Of a stretch of DNA of 31,868 nt, positions 1-7,500 are shown piece by piece. The position numbers and the translations under genes are program-made. Source of the stretch: G020350405 sp964513655 (lineage in GTDB: Bacteria; Planctomycetota; Phycisphaerae; Sedimentisphaerales; Anaerobacaceae); contig CAZENQ010000035.1 in NCBI GenBank assembly GCA_964513655.1, forward strand, positions 1 to 31,868, given 5' to 3'. How positions within the stretch are numbered: the first letter of the stretch is position 1; each line of letters opens with the position of its first letter. Under the pieces are notes generated by a model. The model did no database searches. It was not told the origin of the DNA and worked only from the letters and a program-made list of their open reading frames with translations.

Positions 1-2
1 AC

Positions 3-164
3 AGGGAATACAAAGAATGCCTACGTGAAAGAATTATATTACGTCTACTCGACCACACTATTGCAATAAGATTAGGCCTGTTAGAACCAGGCCAATCAGA
101 ATCAGCCAAACCCAACAAAAATAAGCTTCGCTCAGTCAAGCTGACCCCGCTAGGCAAACCCTGA
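3..164 (+). CDS. C-terminal end of an unidentified protein (5' end outside window)
   Basis: An open frame runs from the window edge to a TGA at 162-164 and gives 53 residues. They begin with a charged helix-like stretch (REYKECLRERIILRLLDH), followed by a Leu-rich segment and ending in KLRSVKLTPLGKP. A basic beta-strand ending in LTPLGK resembles the last wing of a winged-helix domain, but this is too short to assign. The other two forward frames stop sooner. The protein is not identified. It is followed by a long non-coding spacer, so it is probably not in an operon with larC. Confidence 0.45.
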   Translation, partial: REYKECLRERIILRLLDHTIAIRLGLLEPGQSESAKPNKNKLRSVKLTPLGKP

Positions 165-221
165 CCTTTTCCACCCCGGCCCCTTCTTACTTCTTAATTC
201 CGCGTCCGCGCCTTCCTCTCA

Positions 222-251
222 CGCAGGATGCGGGACACACAACGTAGGACG
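222..251 (-). repeat. Reversed copy of the CGTCCT-type dispersed repeat
   Basis: Read on the minus strand this 30-base segment starts CGTCCTACGTTGTG and ends ATCCTGCG, with 24 of 30 positions identical to 7952-7981. It lies in the spacer before larC. Confidence 0.45.
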
Positions 252-569
252 AACCAAATTTGAGCGCGCCATCTTGCCTCCCCCAGCGCAGGCTCCGGAC
301 CCAGCCGTCGTTCCAAAATATAGTGCCGGCCCACGCCGGCCTCAACCACCGAGATACGCTTCACGCTTCACGAGATACGAACCAAGGGCCACTCCACCAC
401 CGCACCTCGAAGCGCAGCGAAGATGCCGGGCTTGACCCGGGACCCAAGTGTTGTTTTGACCTTTAATCTTGGTTTATTTGTATTTGTTTGCGCCGTTAGG
501 TGTCCTGTGGAGGGTTTAGAGCTTAAAATTTAAAATTTCCTCTAACGGTATTTTCTCTTTCCACCCCCC

Positions 570-618
570 GCACTTTTGATTGACACAACTACCCCCAAAA
601 ACTTGCACTTTTGATTGA
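570..618 (+). repeat. 14-bp direct repeat upstream of larC
   Basis: The word gcacttttgattga occurs exactly at 570-583 and 605-618, a 35-base period. The first copy runs into ttgaca (580-585), a perfect -35-like hexamer, but no good -10 follows at normal spacing. The copies could be operator half sites or remnants of a local duplication. Confidence 0.5.
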
Positions 619-623
619 ATTTT

Positions 624-660
624 TGACGCACAAGCGCGCCCAAACTGCCATTTTGCGTCA
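624..660. promoter_or_regulatory. Spaced inverted repeat TGACGCA/TGCGTCA
   Basis: TGACGCA (624-630) and its exact reverse complement TGCGTCA (654-660) are 30 bases apart start to start, close to three helical turns, and about 115-150 bases upstream of the larC start. Each copy is preceded by ttt. The arrangement fits a two-site operator or a long-loop hairpin, but no regulator is known from this window. Confidence 0.3.
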
Positions 661-715
661 CATCCAGCAGAACTGACAACACTGATTTTGTTGCCGATGC
701 ACTGACTATTTGTAC

Positions 716-744
716 TTGAACAATTGTGCTCTCTCTGACATAAT
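716..744 (+). promoter_or_regulatory. Candidate sigma-70-type promoter for larC
   Basis: TTGAAC (716-721) is followed after exactly 17 bases by CATAAT (739-744), matching the bacterial housekeeping consensus at 4/6 and 5/6 positions. A start near 751 would leave a leader of about 23 bases before the larC ATG at 774. This is assigned by pattern only. Confidence 0.4.
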
Positions 745-773
745 CGTCCTAAGATTATTTCGGCCGGGAGTTT

Positions 774-1952
774 ATGGTTTTCAGAGTAGCCTATTTCGAC
801 TGTTTTGCTGGTGCCGGCGGCGATATGATTGTCGCTGCCATGCTCGATGCAGGACTCGATATCCACTTCCTGAAGGCCCAGCTCGCGACCCTCGGCATAA
901 ACGACCTCGACATAAAATTAACTGAGACAAGGCGTTGCGGCATAAGAGCACTTGGCTTCGTCCCCTCCGCGCCCGAGCAGCACCATCATCGAAATCTCCA
1001 AGATATCACCAAAATCATTCGCCAAAGCGGGATAACGGATCAGGCCAAGGACACGGCAATCAGCATATTTGATCGGTTGGCCCAGGCCGAGGCAGCTGTT
1101 CACGGCAAAGACCCTAACGATATCCACTTTCACGAAGTAGGGGCCCTTGATTCGATCGTGGATATTGTCTCGGCATCCGTCGGATTGCAGGCCCTGGAAA
1201 TTGAGAAGGTATATTGCTCGACTTTAAGTGTGGGCGGCGGCACCGTTAAGTGTGCTCATGGATTGCTGCCGGTCCCTGCCCCTGCGACTGCTGAACTGCT
1301 AAAGGGTGTTCCAACGGCATCCGGGCCTGCTGAGGTTGAACTGCTGACGCCCACTGCAGCGGCGATTTTGACGACCGTAGCTGAAGGGTTCTGTCCTCTG
1401 CCGGCTATGAAAATCGAGACAATAGGATACGGGGCGGGGTCGTTAGAATCGGAGGAATTTCCTAACGTTTTGCGACTGATTTTGGGCCAGGTCGTTGCTG
1501 AAGGCTCAGAAAACGCGGATTCTGTATGTCTGCTTGAGACCAATATCGATGATGTAAGCGGCGAGCTGGTGGGTTCGGTAACGGACAAGCTGTTTGAGAA
1601 TGGCGCTTTGGACGTCTTCACGACGCCGATTTATATGAAGCAGAGCCGTCCGGCCGAGCAAATCTCTGTGCTCTGCAAAATCGGAGATGCTCAACAGTTG
1701 GAGCAAGTCCTTTTTGAACAAGGGGTTACGTTCGGGATCAGAAAGCAGGTTCTGCAGAGGAGCAAATTGGCCAGAGAATTTGTTGCCGTGCAGACTGAAT
1801 TCGGTGAGATAAGAATCAAGGTCGGGAAGTTGGGCGAGCGGGTTGTGAATGCCAAGCCGGAGTTTTCGGACTGCCGTTTGGCTGCGAAAAAGCACAATGT
1901 GGCTGTAAAAGAGGTTTTGGATGCCGCAATAACTGCCTACCGGAAGGGGTGA
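774..1952 (+). CDS. larC: Nickel-pincer cofactor biosynthesis protein LarC
   Basis: LarC inserts nickel into the pyridinium-3,5-bisthiocarboxylic acid mononucleotide in a CTP-dependent step, the last step in making the nickel-pincer cofactor of lactate racemase and related racemases/epimerases. The 392-residue product opens with the family signature YFDCFAGAGGDM (residues 6-17) and carries HFHEVGALDSIVDI (around 119-132), GGGTVKCAHGLLPVPAPAT and LLETNIDDVSGE, all typical of LarC (DUF111). The ATG at 774 is needed to include the signature; a GGGAG lies only three bases upstream, so the ribosome site is unusually close. The gene is one continuous frame, whereas in lactobacilli larC is split and joined by frameshifting. 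No larA, larB or larE is in this window. Confidence 0.93.
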   Translation: MVFRVAYFDCFAGAGGDMIVAAMLDAGLDIHFLKAQLATLGINDLDIKLTETRRCGIRALGFVPSAPEQHHHRNLQDITKIIRQSGITDQAKDTAISIFDRLAQAEAAVHGKDPNDIHFHEVGALDSIVDIVSASVGLQALEIEKVYCSTLSVGGGTVKCAHGLLPVPAPATAELLKGVPTASGPAEVELLTPTAAAILTTVAEGFCPLPAMKIETIGYGAGSLESEEFPNVLRLILGQVVAEGSENADSVCLLETNIDDVSGELVGSVTDKLFENGALDVFTTPIYMKQSRPAEQISVLCKIGDAQQLEQVLFEQGVTFGIRKQVLQRSKLAREFVAVQTEFGEIRIKVGKLGERVVNAKPEFSDCRLAAKKHNVAVKEVLDAAITAYRKG

Positions 1953-1987
1953 TTAGGCGTGGATTTTGGTTGCCGGGGTTGTGCAAA

Positions 1988-2007
1988 TTGCCCAGATTAA
2001 CGGGCAA
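1988..2007 (+). terminator. Weak hairpin downstream of larC
   Basis: ttgccc (1988-1993) pairs with gggcaa (2002-2007) around an 8-base loop, 35 bases after the larC stop. There is no T-run after it, so it is at best a weak terminator or an RNA 3'-end hairpin. Confidence 0.25.
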
Positions 2008-2133
2008 ATCCTTCGGCTGTGGTCGGAATGACGGTGGTGATCCGCGTTTTTGGGGGAAAAATGGGGGTGGCGAATTCGACAGGTGCGGGGTCGCCCTTGT
2101 TTTTGGGCTAAAAATGGGGGTTGGGGGTGTTGA

Positions 2134-2228
2134 AAAGTGTTTCAAAGTGTGAAAAGTTTGGAAAAACTCAGAAAAAGTGGTGGAATTGCGCTGGAATAAG
2201 TGTTTGAAAGTGTTTCAAAGTGTGAAAA
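2134..2228. repeat. 22-bp direct repeat pair with internal inverted TGAAA/TTTCA words
   Basis: A 22-base word (aaagtgtttcaaagtgtgaa followed by aa) occurs exactly at 2134-2155 and 2207-2228, 73 bases apart. Within it and between copies, TGAAA and TTTCA alternate; tttgaaa-gtg-tttcaaa at 2203-2219 is a perfect 7-bp inverted repeat with a 3-base centre. This pattern suggests a protein-binding array or an array decaying from local duplications. Confidence 0.6.
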
Positions 2229-2301
2229 TTTAGGAAAATTTTAGCGTTAAAATGGGGGGTTTGGAGGGGCAAAGGAGTGGCGGAGTTGGAGCCGGCGCGC
2301 A

Positions 2302-2328
2302 ATATACACTATTTAAACTAGTGTATAT
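2302..2328. promoter_or_regulatory. Perfect 10-bp palindrome (operator-like)
   Basis: atatacacta (2302-2311) and tagtgtatat (2319-2328) are exact reverse complements around tttaaac. The AT-rich dyad of 27 bases looks like an operator for a dimeric regulator. A related word, tatactagtgtg, lies just before the HEAT-like gene at 9071-9082. It is about 545 bases upstream of the secreted cassette, so a direct link to that promoter is unproven. Confidence 0.4.
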
Positions 2329-2873
2329 CTTGGAGGAAAACTGCGCGTTTTGTCAAATGTGTTGTCGATTTGCGCCAGGTATTTTTGAGCGGCGCTCTTG
2401 GGCATCTGCCGGGCTCCGGGTGTTCCTACTGCGGCGGTAGGGATGATGGATTTTTTTTGTTTTTCTGTTGATGGGTGGATTGAGGTAGGGTACATTTGGA
2501 ATGACCGCTTCGGAGTCTTGCGGTGAAAGAAGTTCTACACCCGCCTTCGTACCGGCGGATGCAGGAGCGGGAGAAGATCCAGTGTGTCATTTTCTTGGCC
2601 GGAGTGGTGGTTTTTTCCCGCGAAAAGAGGTTTTTTTGCATAATCGGTGGTTGGTTTGCGCTGCCGGTTGTTCGGGAAAGGAGGAGTTTGTTTCGATGCA
2701 CGGAGGACGCGAGGAGAATGCCAAGGGGGATATCCGGGGTGCGGGAGAGTCCCGATACATTTTTGGCGGAGGAACCGGCAATAAAATTTTTCTGGATTTG
2801 GAAAAAAATTAGGCGTTTAGATGGGCGTTTTTTGTGAAATATTAAGGGTTTTGTTTTTGAAAGGAGAAAAAAG

Positions 2874-4883
2874 ATGAAGACTGCAAGAATGTTAACAATG
2901 TTGGTTCTGGCTTTGTGCCTGATGGTCTGGTTCGGCGGCGTTGCCGAGGCAGTGCCGATGGGGACGGCATTTACGTACGAGGGGCATCTCTACGACGCCA
3001 GCCACGTCGCAAATGGCCTATATGACTTTCAGTTCAAGTTGTGGACGGACCCGTGCAGAACCGAACCTGTCTTTAAGAGAGGTGATGACGTCAACAAGCC
3101 TGACGTGGATGTAATTGACGGCTACTTTACTGTAGTGTTGGACTTCAACAGTCCGTGGGCATTTGACGGCTCGGCCCGCTGGCTTGAGATTGGGGTTCGG
3201 CCGGGTGAGTTTGAAGACCCCAACACATATAGTACGCTAAGTCCCCGGCAGGAGATAACGCCGACGCCGTATGCAATGTATAGTCAGATTGCTGAGAATG
3301 CGGAGGATGCGTATGCCCTGGATGGCTATGACCATACCGAGTTCGCATGGACCATACACGCCCACAGCGGTGATGATATTACCTCCGGGTCGGTTGGCGA
3401 AGGGTATATCGACAGTCTTATTGCCCGTGACAGCGAGATTATGTCGTGGGTCCTGGCGGGGGATGGCCCAGGGTCAGGTCTGGATGCGGATCTGTTAGAC
3501 GGGCAAAACTCGGCCGATTTCTCCTCTGTATCTCACAGCCACGATGGCTCGGATATTACCTCCGGCATGGTCACAGAAAGTTATATTGATGGTCTTATTG
3601 CCCGTGACAGCGAGATTATGTCGTGGGTCTTGGCCGGCGATGGGCCAGGGTCTACGCTGGATGCGGATTACCTCGATGGATTGAGTTCAGGTGCGTTTGC
3701 GCCTTTCTCTCACAGCCACGGTGGCGTGTATGCCCTTGTTACCCATATCCATGACGATAGGTATTATACCGAGAGCGAGGCAGATACGAGGTTTGTCAAC
3801 ACAACAGGCGACAGTATGAGCGGTACACTGACTGTAACAAGCAGCTCTCTTAAGGGCGTGGACGCTTCTACCTCGGCCAGCAATGGGCACGGCGTCTATG
3901 GTTATGCCAGTAACCCAGGAGCGGGCAGCAACTACGGCGGCTACTTTGTGGCCGCAGGCGGCGAAGGCCGGGGCGTGCGTGGCGTGGCCAGTAATAGCGA
4001 CGGTGGCTCCAACGTCGGCGGTCTCTTTGAGGCCGCAGGTAGCTCGGGTTGGGGCGTCTATGGCAAGGCGTCTAATCCGAACGATGTTATTACCAACTAC
4101 GGCGGCTACTTTGAGGCGGCAGGCGGCTTTGGCCGGGGCGTCTACGGCGAGGCCTCGAGTCCAAACGTTTCCAGCAACTACGGCGGTTACTTTGTCGCTG
4201 GAGGCCATTATGGCGTAGGCGTCTACGGTGAGGCCTCCAATCCGAACGACCCTACCAACTACGGCGGCCACTTTACCGCTGCAGGCAAATATGGCGTTGG
4301 CGGCCTGTTTGAGGCCAGCGGGACAGACGGTATAGGTATCTCTGCCTCCGGTGGCGCCTTTGCGGCCCACTTTGCTGGAGACGTGTTAATCAGCACTGGA
4401 GACGTGTTAATCACCAGTGGCAGGGTCACGACGCCGGTTCTGGAAATCACCGGCGGTGCGGACGTATCCGAGCAGTTCGAGATCGGCACCGTCAAGGCAG
4501 ATGTATTGCCGTCTGCGGGTATGGTTGTGAGCATCGACGCTGAAAATCCCGGAGCTTTGGTGGTCAGCGATAAGGGCTACGACCGAAGGGTTGCGGGAAT
4601 AATCAGCGGGGCAGGCGGCGTTAAACCCGGGATGCTGATGGGTCAGCAAGGTACGATGGCGGACGGGGAGCACCCGGTTGCGCTGACGGGGCGGGTGTAC
4701 TGCCGGGCAGACGCCTCTGGCGGCTCGATTGAGCCGGGCGACCTTCTGACCTCATCAGAAACAGCGGGGCACGCTATGAAGGTCACGGACTACGCCAGGG
4801 CGCAGGGGGCAGTCCTCGGCAAGGCGATGTCGTCGCTGACGGAAGGTCAAGGGCTGGTCTTAGTGCTGGTAAATTTACAGTGA
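2874..4883 (+). CDS. Secreted tail-fibre-like repeat protein
   Basis: A 669-residue exported protein, probably a surface or extracellular adhesin or scaffold; function inferred. Residues 1-26 form a Sec signal peptide ending AEA. Residues 27-140 match a beta-rich domain common at the N-terminus of such proteins (GTAFTYEGHLYD, YDFQFKLW, ITPTPYAMYS). Residues 167-216 and 226-275 are a duplicated segment with SEIMSWVLAGDGPGS in both. HxH motifs (HAH, HSH, HIH) recur between 162 and 293. About five Gly/Tyr-rich units of 27-28 residues, pattern GVYGxASxPxxxxNYGGYF, run from about 340 to 474. Residues 529-669 form a conserved beta-rich C-terminal domain (GRVYCRADASGG, EPGDLLTSSETAGHAM) also seen on fibre-like proteins; no S74 autoprotease domain is visible. 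The ribosome site AAGGAG sits at 2861-2866. It is the first gene of the secreted cassette, 14 bases before the astacin start. Confidence 0.75.
   Translation: MKTARMLTMLVLALCLMVWFGGVAEAVPMGTAFTYEGHLYDASHVANGLYDFQFKLWTDPCRTEPVFKRGDDVNKPDVDVIDGYFTVVLDFNSPWAFDGSARWLEIGVRPGEFEDPNTYSTLSPRQEITPTPYAMYSQIAENAEDAYALDGYDHTEFAWTIHAHSGDDITSGSVGEGYIDSLIARDSEIMSWVLAGDGPGSGLDADLLDGQNSADFSSVSHSHDGSDITSGMVTESYIDGLIARDSEIMSWVLAGDGPGSTLDADYLDGLSSGAFAPFSHSHGGVYALVTHIHDDRYYTESEADTRFVNTTGDSMSGTLTVTSSSLKGVDASTSASNGHGVYGYASNPGAGSNYGGYFVAAGGEGRGVRGVASNSDGGSNVGGLFEAAGSSGWGVYGKASNPNDVITNYGGYFEAAGGFGRGVYGEASSPNVSSNYGGYFVAGGHYGVGVYGEASNPNDPTNYGGHFTAAGKYGVGGLFEASGTDGIGISASGGAFAAHFAGDVLISTGDVLITSGRVTTPVLEITGGADVSEQFEIGTVKADVLPSAGMVVSIDAENPGALVVSDKGYDRRVAGIISGAGGVKPGMLMGQQGTMADGEHPVALTGRVYCRADASGGSIEPGDLLTSSETAGHAMKVTDYARAQGAVLGKAMSSLTEGQGLVLVLVNLQ
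3415..3629 (+). repeat. 38-bp perfect direct repeat inside the fibre-like gene
   Basis: Positions 3415-3452 and 3592-3629 are identical over 38 bases, 177 bases (59 codons) apart, coding the same residues (LIARDSEIMSWV). Near-identity at DNA level, including synonymous positions, points to recent duplication or gene conversion within the gene. Confidence 0.8.
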
Positions 4884-4897
4884 AAGGAGGTTATGAG

Positions 4898-5947
4898 ATG
4901 CATCTGACAGATATAAAGATATCCGTGTTGTTCGCTGGAGTTTTATTGAGCCTGGCCTGTCCGTTCGGGAGCGATTGTTTGCTGGTCTACGCTGAAGCGA
5001 ACGACCCATATGCGCCGTACGACAACGGCGTGCCGGAGGGATTCATGCTCATTGAGGGCGATATTATCGTGCCCGAAATCTGGGTCGAGGGTTTATTCGA
5101 CACGAATTGGTGGACGAATGGTGTGGTCGCCTATGAATTTGATGGTAATGTCACCCCTTACAATCAGACTCGCATGCGCGATGCGATGGATGAGTGGGAG
5201 GCAGTCGCAAATGTGCAGTTTGTGGAACGTGACGGAGAAAGTAACTACCTGCACATTCAGAACGCCACGGTAAACAGTTCAGCTGTGGGCATGCAGAGCG
5301 GTGGGCAGGTGGTGAACATCTATAACTGGGGCTTCCGGTTCATAATGGTCCACGAGCTGGGCCACGCTCTGGGTTTTTGGCATGAGCACTCAAGACCGGA
5401 CCGCAACAAGTATGTGATTATTCACGAGGATAGAGTCATAGACGGAAAGTTACACAATTTTTATAAATATCCTCGTGAAGAATATTACGGACCGTACGAT
5501 TTTGATTCAGTAATGCATTACGGTCAGTGTGCTTTCTCATGCTGCAGCGATCCCTGCAATCCGTGCTGCACGCCTCCATGCCACTGTGCTCTTGACCCTG
5601 AGAACTGCCGAACAATCGAAGTCAACGAGCCCTGGGACGTCATCTGGCAAAATGCAATTGGCCAGAGGAACCACCTTAGTACGACGGATGAGCTTACAAT
5701 GTCATTCGTGTACCCGGAAGCGGATTGGGTGTTCGTGAACCACTCGTATGTGAACGCTCCTCAGGGCAATCCGCAAGCGGGCACGTTCCTTAGGCCATAC
5801 AGGAACTTCAACAGCGCCTCCAGTGTGGTGACAGCCGGTGGGACGATTATTATCCAGCCGGGAAACCATGATGAAATTGGTGTGTACACGACCGCCGCGA
5901 CTTTGAGAGCTCCGTTGGGAGGTGTCTTTCTGGGACAGGGTGATTGA
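4898..5947 (+). CDS. Secreted astacin-like zinc metalloprotease (M12A) with C-terminal beta-helix-like module
   Basis: A 349-residue extracellular peptidase. The zinc site HELGHALGFWHEH is at residues 152-164 (H152, E153, H156, H162) and the Met-turn SVMHYG at 204-209, as in astacins. Residues 1-32 look like a Sec signal peptide. After the Met-turn there is a cysteine-rich insert (residues 211-237, nine Cys in 27), unusual for bacterial astacins. Residues about 277-349 follow the catalytic domain and carry GTFLRPYRNF, GGTIIIQPG and VFLGQ, like the first turn of a parallel beta-helix. An in-frame GTG exists at 4880, but ATG 4898 has AAAGGAGG (4883-4890) at ideal spacing and gives the signal peptide directly. 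The ribosome site overlaps the end of the preceding gene, suggesting co-transcription. Confidence 0.85.
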   Translation: MHLTDIKISVLFAGVLLSLACPFGSDCLLVYAEANDPYAPYDNGVPEGFMLIEGDIIVPEIWVEGLFDTNWWTNGVVAYEFDGNVTPYNQTRMRDAMDEWEAVANVQFVERDGESNYLHIQNATVNSSAVGMQSGGQVVNIYNWGFRFIMVHELGHALGFWHEHSRPDRNKYVIIHEDRVIDGKLHNFYKYPREEYYGPYDFDSVMHYGQCAFSCCSDPCNPCCTPPCHCALDPENCRTIEVNEPWDVIWQNAIGQRNHLSTTDELTMSFVYPEADWVFVNHSYVNAPQGNPQAGTFLRPYRNFNSASSVVTAGGTIIIQPGNHDEIGVYTTAATLRAPLGGVFLGQGD

Positions 5948-5973
5948 GCTGCGTCGGCTTTATATTATGGATA

Positions 5974-6002
5974 CCGGGCCAAGGTATTGACGACGGGCCC
6001 GG
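5974..6002 (+). other. Intergenic hairpin between the two protease genes
   Basis: ccgggcc (5974-5980) pairs exactly with ggcccgg (5996-6002) around a 15-base loop. There is no T-run after it. It lies 26 bases after the metalloprotease stop and 35 before the serine protease start, so it could be an RNA stabiliser, attenuator or weak terminator. Confidence 0.35.
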
Positions 6003-6037
6003 GATTTACTGAATAATAAAGGAATCAGGAGTTAGCA

Positions 6038-7447
6038 ATGAAGACGAAGAAAAGGATAGGAGCGATACCTCGATGCGCCGTCTCGATAATGCTGTTGCTT
6101 TCGGGCGGGGCAAGATTACTGGCGCGGCCGGGGTCGGAGGCATCCGGGCGGAAGGCGTACCGCATGGACTCCGGCAAGCACGAGGGGCTTGCGGGCAAGG
6201 GGCGCGCAGCCTACCGGGACGTCGTTGTGGCGGCGGGGGCTTCGTCGCTGCGTCTGCATTTTGGCGACTACAACCTGGGCGCGAACAGCTTCATCAGGAT
6301 TACTTCGCTAAAGGATGGGGCCCAACAGCATCTCAATGCGAAAAGTATGGCCAGTTACCGAGGCGGGAGCGCTTACTTCAATGGCGAGAGCGTGGAAGTG
6401 GAGCTTAACGTGGGGCCGGGAGATAAGAATATCTTTTTCCAGATGGAACAGGTAACAACCGGTGAAATGGCGGGCGGCGATGTAGGGATATTAACTCTCT
6501 GCGATGACGACGACGACCGCGTCGGGACAACCGACCCGGCAATTGCTCGCATATTGATCGATAAAGATGGGGAGCTACTGGCGAAGTGCACGGCCTACAT
6601 TATCCAAAACGGTGCACTGCTGACAGCCGGGCACTGTTTCGGTGGTGCTTGTGACCTTATTGAGTTTAACGTCCCCTCTTCGCTGAACGATGGCACGATT
6701 CAGCACCCGGACCCCTCTAGTCAGTACACCATTGATGACGTTCTCAAAGGTCCAGGTGCTGATACAAACTCCCAAGATTATGCAATTTTTACCTGCTACC
6801 CAAACAGCGAGACCGAACGACTTCCTCTTGAAGCCCAGCAGGCCTTTTACCGGATCGTGAAGGACGACCTGTTTCCGACAGAGGTTCGCGTTACGGGCTA
6901 CGGGCTCGACAAAACCCCAGCAGGGGATGGCCCTGACGGTGAGAACTCCGATAACCGCACCTTACAGACAGATTCAGGGGCCTTTCTCGGGGAATATGAC
7001 GCGAATGACCCCGATACCGATTGGTGGGGTAAGATCATAAAATACACCGCCGACACTACGGGTGGAAACTCCGGAAGCCCGGTGGAGAGGGTCCTGGCGT
7101 CCTACAGCAAGGTATCTATGGGTATCCATACGGAGGGCAAATGCGAGAATCCCAATTACCTGTACAACTGGGGCACGGGTTTCGACAACGAACATTTTGT
7201 AGATTACCTTGCGTTGACGAGGTTTACCCCCCCGAATACCGTGTACGTTGACAAAGGTCATCCCTCTATTCTGGAGACCGGCACGATATGGGACCCTGCG
7301 CTCACGTTTTGGGGTGCACTGGCCATAGCAAACCCCTATGATACGCTCGTTATTGCAGGCGGCTCTTATGGAGGACCACCCCCGTTCACGGTCGGCCAGA
7401 ATGTGACCTTGTCTGCTGCGGGAGGAAGCGTAATTCTTGGCCAGTAG
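6038..7447 (+). CDS. Secreted trypsin-like serine protease (S1 family) with C-terminal beta-helix-like module
   Basis: A 469-residue exported serine peptidase. The catalytic triad is visible: H199 in LLTAGHCF, D247 in SQDYAIF and S345 in TGGNSGSPV. The GNSGSP form of the Ser motif and the length of the domain fit the glutamyl-endopeptidase/S1B-like side of the family. Residues 1-37 hold a basic start and hydrophobic core consistent with a signal peptide. Residues about 40-150 form a beta-rich N-terminal region with no catalytic motif, perhaps a propeptide or adhesion domain. Residues about 399-469 form a C-terminal tail (VYVDKGHPS, TLVIAGGSYGG, SVILGQ) resembling the tail of the upstream astacin. 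Start ATG 6038 has CAGGAG about six bases upstream. It lies 90 bases after the metalloprotease gene. Confidence 0.85.
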   Translation: MKTKKRIGAIPRCAVSIMLLLSGGARLLARPGSEASGRKAYRMDSGKHEGLAGKGRAAYRDVVVAAGASSLRLHFGDYNLGANSFIRITSLKDGAQQHLNAKSMASYRGGSAYFNGESVEVELNVGPGDKNIFFQMEQVTTGEMAGGDVGILTLCDDDDDRVGTTDPAIARILIDKDGELLAKCTAYIIQNGALLTAGHCFGGACDLIEFNVPSSLNDGTIQHPDPSSQYTIDDVLKGPGADTNSQDYAIFTCYPNSETERLPLEAQQAFYRIVKDDLFPTEVRVTGYGLDKTPAGDGPDGENSDNRTLQTDSGAFLGEYDANDPDTDWWGKIIKYTADTTGGNSGSPVERVLASYSKVSMGIHTEGKCENPNYLYNWGTGFDNEHFVDYLALTRFTPPNTVYVDKGHPSILETGTIWDPALTFWGALAIANPYDTLVIAGGSYGGPPPFTVGQNVTLSAAGGSVILGQ

Positions 7448-7449
7448 TC

Positions 7450-7464
7450 TCGATTGGAAATCGA
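7450..7464 (+). other. Small hairpin after the serine protease gene
   Basis: tcgat (7450-7454) pairs with atcga (7460-7464) around a 5-base loop immediately after the stop at 7445-7447. It lacks a T-run. It is too short to be confident, but it sits in the junction to the next gene of the cassette. Confidence 0.25.
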
Positions 7465-7500
7465 AACGCAGTAAGTTAGTGAATTGATAAGGAGTATGAC

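Larger units (their letters stand above)
165..715. other. Intergenic spacer with short repeats
   Basis: No convincing gene is seen in either strand. The stretch contains a C-rich start, a reversed copy of the CGTCCT-type dispersed repeat (222-251), a pair of gagatacg words with two gcttcac units between them (351-379), an AT-rich stretch with doubled aaaattt near 525-538, a 14-base direct repeat (570-583 and 605-618), and a spaced inverted repeat (624-660). It separates the truncated first gene from larC. Confidence 0.6.
1953..2873. other. Long non-coding region with G-rich and AT-rich repeats
   Basis: About 920 bases carry no recognisable gene; the open frames present are short and of biased composition. 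The region holds a weak hairpin after larC (1988-2007), G-runs and gggg-aaaa alternations (2040-2130), a cluster of TGAAA/TTTCA words (2131-2228), a perfect 10-bp palindromic arm pair (2302-2328), then homopolymer T and G runs up to the ribosome site of the next gene. It probably includes the promoter of the secreted cassette, but no clear -35/-10 pair was found. Confidence 0.55.

Noticed and set aside
516..866. Minus-strand open frame of 116 codons overlapping the larC start
   Set aside because: It lies antisense to larC, has irregular composition with many Cys and no ribosome site, and the overlap with a well-supported gene makes it a shadow frame.
2252..2812. Several short open frames on both strands in the 0.9 kb spacer
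   Set aside because: Composition follows the local G-rich and T-rich runs; they lack ribosome sites and family motifs, and they overlap each other in conflicting frames. The minus frame 2313-2495 reads somewhat protein-like but is too short to support.
3687..4370. Long minus-strand open frame of 227 codons inside the fibre-like gene
   Set aside because: It mirrors the Gly-rich repeats of the sense gene; repetitive sense codons leave the opposite frame open. The sense product has a signal peptide, ribosome site and conserved domains.
2874..4883. Fibre-like protein considered as a prophage tail gene
   Set aside because: It has a Sec signal peptide and sits among secreted proteases; no capsid, portal, terminase, integrase or other phage gene is nearby.
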